From: Candidatus Zixiibacteriota bacterium
GTDB taxonomy: Bacteria; Zixibacteria; MSB-5A5; GN15; FEB-12
NCBI GenBank assembly: GCA_024278935.1
Contig: JAJRSF010000024.1
Location: 1 to 64,000, forward strand
Direction of reading: 5' to 3'
DNA: 64,000 nucleotides
The translations under genes were made by a program, and so were the position numbers. This document shows positions 60,735 through 64,000 of this stretch, piece by piece; position 1 is the first letter of the stretch; every line of letters begins with the position of its first letter. Under the pieces are notes generated by a model. It did no database searches. It saw only the letters and a list, made by a program, of their open reading frames with translations, and had not been told where the DNA came from.

Positions 60735-60764
60735 CTGGGTACCTGCGTTCGCAGGTATGGTTTA
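60735..60764 (+). repeat. Palindromic repeat, family B copy 2 (right terminal repeat of the GIY-YIG relic)
   Basis: 30 bp with core TACCTGCGTTCGCAGGTA, inverted relative to 60568-60597. It begins 10 nt after the GIY-YIG relic's stop codon. Confidence 0.85.
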
Positions 60765-60841
60765 AAGAGAGAAGCAATTATTTAAAATAATTGCATAATA
60801 ATAGTTTAATCGGAAACTGATCTTTAAAAAATGACATAAAA

Positions 60842-60863
60842 AAAGCCCGCCGAGGCGGGCTTT
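60842..60863 (-). terminator. Rho-independent terminator of pilin gene 1
   Basis: Perfect 10-bp stem AAAGCCCGCC / GGCGGGCTTT with a 2-nt loop; on the minus strand it is followed by TTTTTTT. It lies 27 nt past the stop codon of the pilin gene. Confidence 0.9.
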
Positions 60864-60889
60864 GATAATTCATTTAACTAAGATAGAAA

Positions 60890-61321
60890 TTAACCAGTTA
60901 CGTCATCAATAGTTGGTTGCAACAATCCAGTTTCATCGATTGTCCAAGTATCTATCGTAGCATCATCATCTAAGTTAGCTGTTGCCGTTGCCGTAAATGT
61001 TGTAGCATCAGAAACAATCGCATAAGCATAAATAGATGTAGCCATAACTTCAACACCGATATCCGGGAATGTACCACCAGTAGCAGCAGCAATAGAAATA
61101 CCATTATCGCCATAAGCATTAGAGATGTCACCTTGACGGAATGTACGTTGCATTGTGTAAATCTGTTTCAAAAGCTGTTTAGCTTCTGACTGTTTTGATT
61201 TTGTTGTAGCTTGCATAAAACGAGGAATCGCTAAGGCAGCTAAGATACCGATGATCACAACAACGATCATTAATTCGATAAGTGTAAAACCTTTTTGACG
61301 ATTATGGAACTTTGAGAACAT
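60890..61321 (-). CDS. Type IV major pilin-like protein 1
   Basis: 143 residues. Prepilin leader MFSKFHNRQKG is cut before FTLIELMIVVVIIGILAALA (Phe at +1, Glu at +5). The helix continues KSKQSEAKQLLKQIYTMQRTFRQ, then a short globular domain (DISNAYGDNGISI...ANLDDDATIDTWTIDETG) with an acidic D-rich loop near the C-terminus. It is flanked by a sigma54-type promoter and a strong terminator, so it is an individually transcribed pilin gene. Its paralogue is at 62030-62455. Confidence 0.93.
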   Translation of the reverse strand: MFSKFHNRQKGFTLIELMIVVVIIGILAALAIPRFMQATTKSKQSEAKQLLKQIYTMQRTFRQGDISNAYGDNGISIAAATGGTFPDIGVEVMATSIYAYAIVSDATTFTATATANLDDDATIDTWTIDETGLLQPTIDDVTG

Positions 61322-61383
61322 ATGAACCTCCTACGGGTCTTGTTCGTTAATGGTTTCAATTACCTTATTTACTAATTACTATC

Positions 61384-61399
61384 GGCAAGTTCTGTGCCT
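61384..61399 (-). promoter_or_regulatory. Sigma54-type promoter of pilin gene 1
   Basis: Minus strand AGGCACAGAACTTGCC: GG at -24 and GC at -12, 10 bp apart, matching the consensus TGGCAC-N5-TTGC. About 63 bp upstream of the pilin ATG. Confidence 0.78.
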
Positions 61400-61409
61400 T
61401 TCTTCCGCC

Positions 61410-61423
61410 CAAATTTTGAACAG
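61410..61423 (-). promoter_or_regulatory. Candidate activator/other regulator site upstream of pilin 1 promoter
   Basis: Minus strand CTGTTCAAAATTTG, the same motif (one A longer) as the half-site of the dyad at 62519-62537 before pilin gene 2. It lies about 11 bp upstream of the -24 element. A separate pair of AATTGCG motifs lies at about 61517-61560. Confidence 0.45.
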
Positions 61424-61599
61424 ATTGCACTCTCGTTATTTATGCGTAAAGACGCTTTTTTATAATTTGGAAAGAACTATGGGACGGTTCCAATAGTTAT
61501 TTTGATTTTCTTACCTATGAAAAAATTGCGTTTTGCAATAAGTGTGGCAAATTGCGAAAGGTTTTGAGTTAGGAAATTATTAAATCGTTGTTTTTACAC

Positions 61600-61970
61600 A
61601 CCCCTTAATCCCCTCTTAATAGAGGGGAACAGCCTGAAGGCTGGAAATGACAATTATAAAAACATGCTTAATTCTTTTGTCGGTTGGTTAATAGTTTGTT
61701 TTGGGTATTGGCAGAACCGTTAAAGGCTTACAGCCCACTATGTGGGGTTCTTCCCTACGAGGTAAATACCTTCGGGACAGGCTAGCGATTTCCCTACTAC
61801 AGCAATAGGTGGCAGGTCTCAAAAGCGAGACCTGCCCTACGGAACTTGTCGGGTTTCTCGATTTTTAAATCTACCGATTTCAAACCAACGGAACCCGACC
61901 TACAAGACTATATGTCTGCGGAACAGGCAGGCCAGTTCCCTACAGGTCTTTTATGAATAAGCAGGTATAA
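61600..61970. other. Gene-free mosaic of hairpin repeats upstream of pilin 1
   Basis: No gene here. Visible parts: GGCAGAACC...GGTTCTTCCCTAC (61709-61757), a relative of 23625-23652 with a longer centre; GACAGGCTAGCGATTTCCCTAC (about 61776-61797); GGCAGGTCTC...GAGACCTGCC (61810-61834); GTCGGGTTTC...GAACCCGAC (61849-61899); and the 26-bp unit 61919-61944. Confidence 0.6.
61919..61944 (-). repeat. 26-bp dispersed repeat, family C copy (inverted)
   Basis: Exact reverse complement of 23854-23879. Confidence 0.8.
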
Positions 61971-61974
61971 AAAA

Positions 61975-61994
61975 AACCCGCCGGAGAGCGGGTT
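61975..61994 (-). terminator. Rho-independent terminator of pilin gene 2
   Basis: AACCCGC / GCGGGTT stem (7 bp, 6-nt loop) with T-run on the minus strand. Confidence 0.75.
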
Positions 61995-62029
61995 CTTTTT
62001 GAGGTATGAAAAGGTATTGTAAACTTTTA

Positions 62030-62455
62030 TCAATCAACTACATCGTCTATCGTATTTACAAGGTTACCATCTTGATCCATTGTCCATGTATCGAGTGTAG
62101 CGTCATCATCAAGATTACCGGTAGCAGTACACAGAAAGGTAGTATTAGTTGCCGCAATGGTAAAAGAGTATTTACATGTACTCATAATTTCAACCCATAG
62201 TAGAGCAAATGCTTGTGGAGAAGCTGCTGATGCTGCCCCACCCGGTTGATAATAAGAATTCACCATTGATTGTTGGCGGTATGTACGTTGGTTAACATAT
62301 ATTTGCTTCATAATCAGTTTTACTTCTGATTGTTTTGCTTTGGTAGATGCTTCCATAAAACGTGGGATCGCCAATGAGGCGAGTATACCTATGATAACAA
62401 CAACTATCATAAGTTCTATAAGAGTAAATCCGTGCTCTTGCTTTGCTCTATTCAT
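62030..62455 (-). CDS. Type IV major pilin-like protein 2
   Basis: About 141 residues from the ATG at 62455, which follows AAAGGA by 6 nt. Leader MNRAKQEHG precedes FTLIELMIVVVIIGILASLA. The helix (KAKQSEVKLIMKQIYVNQRTYRQ) is close to pilin 1, with which it shares the LDDDAT(I/L)DTWT C-terminal motif; the middle differs (SMVNSYYQPGGAASAASPQAF, CKYSFTIAATN). It has two cysteines (STCK and FLCT) that could form a disulfide and are absent from pilin 1. The sigma54-type promoter is 43 bp upstream. Two tandem paralogues suggest duplication. Confidence 0.93.
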   Translation of the reverse strand: MNRAKQEHGFTLIELMIVVVIIGILASLAIPRFMEASTKAKQSEVKLIMKQIYVNQRTYRQQSMVNSYYQPGGAASAASPQAFALLWVEIMSTCKYSFTIAATNTTFLCTATGNLDDDATLDTWTMDQDGNLVNTIDDVVD

Positions 62456-62497
62456 TTGAATCCTTTCGCTATCTTTTCTCATCATGCCTAATACTTT

Positions 62498-62513
62498 TGC
62501 AAGTTACATACCA
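62498..62513 (-). promoter_or_regulatory. Sigma54-type promoter of pilin gene 2
   Basis: Minus strand TGGTATGTAACTTGCA with GG and GC 10 bp apart; 14 of 16 bases match the minor pilin operon promoter at 38882-38897. Confidence 0.75.
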
Positions 62514-62518
62514 TTGGG

Positions 62519-62537
62519 CTGTTCAAATTTGAAACAG
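62519..62537. promoter_or_regulatory. Dyad motif upstream of pilin 2 promoter
   Basis: CTGTTCAAATTTGAAACAG is a near-perfect inverted repeat immediately upstream (6 bp) of the -24 element and downstream of the regulator gene. Half of it recurs before pilin 1. Confidence 0.5.
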
Positions 62538-62540
62538 AAA

Positions 62541-62642
62541 TTAATCATCGCTGTTTTTATTAAATAAATCTTTTAAAGCGTACCGTTCAATTTTTCTATA
62601 TAATGTGGAAGTGTTGATTCCGAGTATTTTTGCTGCTTCTCG
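62541..62642 (-). pseudogene. Displaced C-terminal HTH of the PilR/NtrC-like gene (frameshifted)
   Basis: In the frame shifted by one base relative to the upstream frame, the minus strand reads REAAKILGINTSTLYRKIER and continues to YALKDLFNKNSDD-TAA at 62541. This is the standard FIS-type DNA-binding helix-turn-helix of sigma54 activators, missing from the main frame. The shift point is the run of five A's (minus strand GGGAAAAACG, about 62641-62650). Confidence 0.85.
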
Positions 62643-63919
62643 TTTTTCCCGCCAGTTTGACTCATAACAAAATGTATATACGCTTTTTCCATCGATTCAA
62701 GAGTTGGGTTGAGAGGATCAGCCTCTGTAACAATTGCTGGGCTTTCTTTTATAGATAATTTTTCAGGGAAATCTGATAATTCGAGTAGATTGGTGCGATT
62801 TAATAAAACTGCCCGTTCTAATGTATTTTCTAATTCTCTTACATTGCCGGGCCAGTTATATGAGAATAAAACATCGGACGCTTCTTTTGAAATAGTTTTT
62901 ATCTGTGTTCCTGTTTTATCAGCAAATTTTTTAATAAAGAAATCTACCAGTAAAGGGATATCTTCTTTTCTTTCCCGAAGAGATGGAATTTCTATAGGGA
63001 TAACATTGAGACGATAAAAAAGATCCTCACGGAACCGTCCCTGTCTGACATCTTCTTCAAGCTGGGCATTGGTAGCCGCAATAAGGCGGACATCAACTTC
63101 TATAGGTTTGGTATCACCAACAGGAGTTATTATTTTATCTTCAAGTACCCGAAGAAGTTTCACTTGAATAGCTAGAGATGTATTCCCGATTTCATCTAAA
63201 AAGATTGTACCTCTATCTGCAACTTTGAAAAGCCCATCTTTATCTTTAATAGCACCGGTAAAAGCACCTTTGATATGACCAAAGAGTTCGGATTCAAGCA
63301 GATTTTCAGGAATTGCTCCACAGTTGATAGTTATAAAAGGAGCGTTGCATCGTGGTGACAAATGATGAATTGCTTTTGAGATTAAATCTTTACCGGTTCC
63401 TGATTCTCCTAGAACTAAAACAGTTGAATCTGATGAGGCAACCCGAGTGGCAAGTTTTTTGAGCTTTACTACTGGTTCAGAATTACCTATAAAATTGCTA
63501 AATGAGTTGTTATCCTGTAGTTGTTTTTTGAGTTCTATATTTTCTGAGACTAATTTTTTTCTATTGATAGATTTTTCGATAGTCAATTTAATCTCATCAA
63601 CTTTAAATGGCTTTGTAATATAGTCTGATGCCCCAAGTTTCATCGCTTCGATAGCTGTATCAACAGTAGCAAAGGCAGTCATGACAATAAAATCTTGTTC
63701 TACTTTAAAAGTTTTAACTTCCTGGAGAACTTCAAGCCCGGTCATTCCCGGCATATTCATATCTGAAATGACAAGGTCGAAATTATCATCTTTGAGTAAT
63801 TCTACAGCTAAAAACCCATCGGAGGCGGTTTCTACTTCGTATCCTTCTTTCTTGAGCATAATCTCAAGGAAGTTGCACATTGAATCTTCATCGTCGATAA
63901 CTAAAATTTTAGACCGCAT
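62573..63919 (-). CDS. PilR/NtrC-like sigma54-dependent response regulator (frameshift before the HTH)
   Basis: From ATG 63919 (5 nt after AGGAAC) the protein has an N-terminal receiver domain (KILVIDDEDS, phospho-Asp in LVISDMNMPGM, Lys in ITKPFK) and a full AAA+ domain: GESGTGKDLIS (Walker A), ELFGHIKGAFTGA (L1 loop), GTIFLDEIG (Walker B) and NWPGNVRELEN. The main frame ends in a run of unrelated residues because of a one-base shift near 62645; the HTH lies in the next frame to 62541. It lies directly upstream of the two pilin genes whose sigma54-type promoters it presumably activates, as PilR does. The cognate sensor is not in the window. Because the DNA-binding domain is affected, the frameshift matters if real. 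Confidence 0.92.
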   Translation of the reverse strand: MRSKILVIDDEDSMCNFLEIMLKKEGYEVETASDGFLAVELLKDDNFDLVISDMNMPGMTGLEVLQEVKTFKVEQDFIVMTAFATVDTAIEAMKLGASDYITKPFKVDEIKLTIEKSINRKKLVSENIELKKQLQDNNSFSNFIGNSEPVVKLKKLATRVASSDSTVLVLGESGTGKDLISKAIHHLSPRCNAPFITINCGAIPENLLESELFGHIKGAFTGAIKDKDGLFKVADRGTIFLDEIGNTSLAIQVKLLRVLEDKIITPVGDTKPIEVDVRLIAATNAQLEEDVRQGRFREDLFYRLNVIPIEIPSLRERKEDIPLLVDFFIKKFADKTGTQIKTISKEASDVLFSYNWPGNVRELENTLERAVLLNRTNLLELSDFPEKLSIKESPAIVTEADPLNPTLESMEKAYIHFVMSQTGGKNEKQQKYSESTLPHYIEKLNGTL

Positions 63920-64000
63920 ATCTGTTCCTAAAATCAATATTTATTATAATAGATATATCACTTATAATTTCGGCAGGTATGAAAATCCCTTGATATAATA

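Noticed and set aside
23410..62029. CRISPR array in the hairpin-repeat clusters
   Set aside because: Repeats are diverse hairpins with irregular spacing, not a regular direct-repeat array, and no cas genes are nearby.

Overview
The window is an AT-rich (roughly 36-37% GC by eye) chromosomal segment of a Gram-negative-type bacterium, most likely from the FCB superphylum (a Marinimicrobia/Zixibacteria/Cloacimonadota-like lineage; the phylum is inference). The pointers are secreted proteins ending in a type IX-secretion-like tail (NYPNPFNPxT ... SGIYxYRLE), a gingipain-type C25 protease, MurE with the meso-diaminopimelate DNPR motif, Lnt and a lipoprotein, a class II ribonucleotide reductase and an FtsEX-EnvC set.

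Layout. 1-7740 (minus): division/cell-wall cluster mraZ-rsmH-ftsL-ftsI-murE-murF-mraY, with a sigma70-like promoter and MraZ boxes ahead of mraZ; mraY runs off the left edge. 8171-10477 (plus): secreted C25 protease. 10478-20697 (minus): flavin reductase, two glycosyltransferases, a FemAB/GNAT-like transferase, a secreted beta-propeller, lnt, gpmI and purM. 20924-23409: zinc-ribbon protein, lipoprotein, rluD and a small membrane protein. 23410-24008: a gene-free patch of short hairpin repeats. 24009-33062 (minus): ftsE-ftsX-envC-holB-ricT-metG-tatD-rsmA and a divergent pdxJ homologue. 33195-38586: YCF48-like lipoprotein, roadblock-like protein, nrdJ, membrane protein, TM2 and DUF2752 proteins. 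38934-41094 (plus): minor pilin genes pilV-pilW-pilX behind a sigma54-type promoter. 41185-49927: DUF4242 protein, altered NodB-family protein, pyk, a three-gene PAS/AAA+/GAF regulatory set, mltG, ruvX and small regulators. 50153-60415: CPBP protease, large secreted protein, DUF4097-like protein, HDOD protein, HEAT protein and a 26-residue-repeat protein. 60416-64000 (minus): two major pilin-like genes, each with a sigma54-type promoter, downstream of an NtrC/PilR-type activator.

The most unusual signals are these. (i) A GIY-YIG nuclease relic lies exactly between two inverted copies of a 30-bp palindromic repeat; a related repeat family with compensated stem changes occurs elsewhere, which suggests a GIY-YIG-linked mobile palindrome. 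(ii) Three sigma54-type promoters appear to form a pilus regulon with the local PilR-like activator. (iii) Several proteins keep their fold but have lost signature residues: PdxJ homologue, FtsE, NodB-family protein, and a GAFTGA-less AAA+ regulator. (iv) Single-base lesions interrupt otherwise conserved genes (in-frame TAA in ftsI, in-frame TAG in the C25 protease, a homopolymer frameshift in the pilR-like gene, non-ATG starts in murE and lnt); these are either sequencing errors or real decay.

No tRNA, rRNA, CRISPR array or intact insertion sequence was seen.
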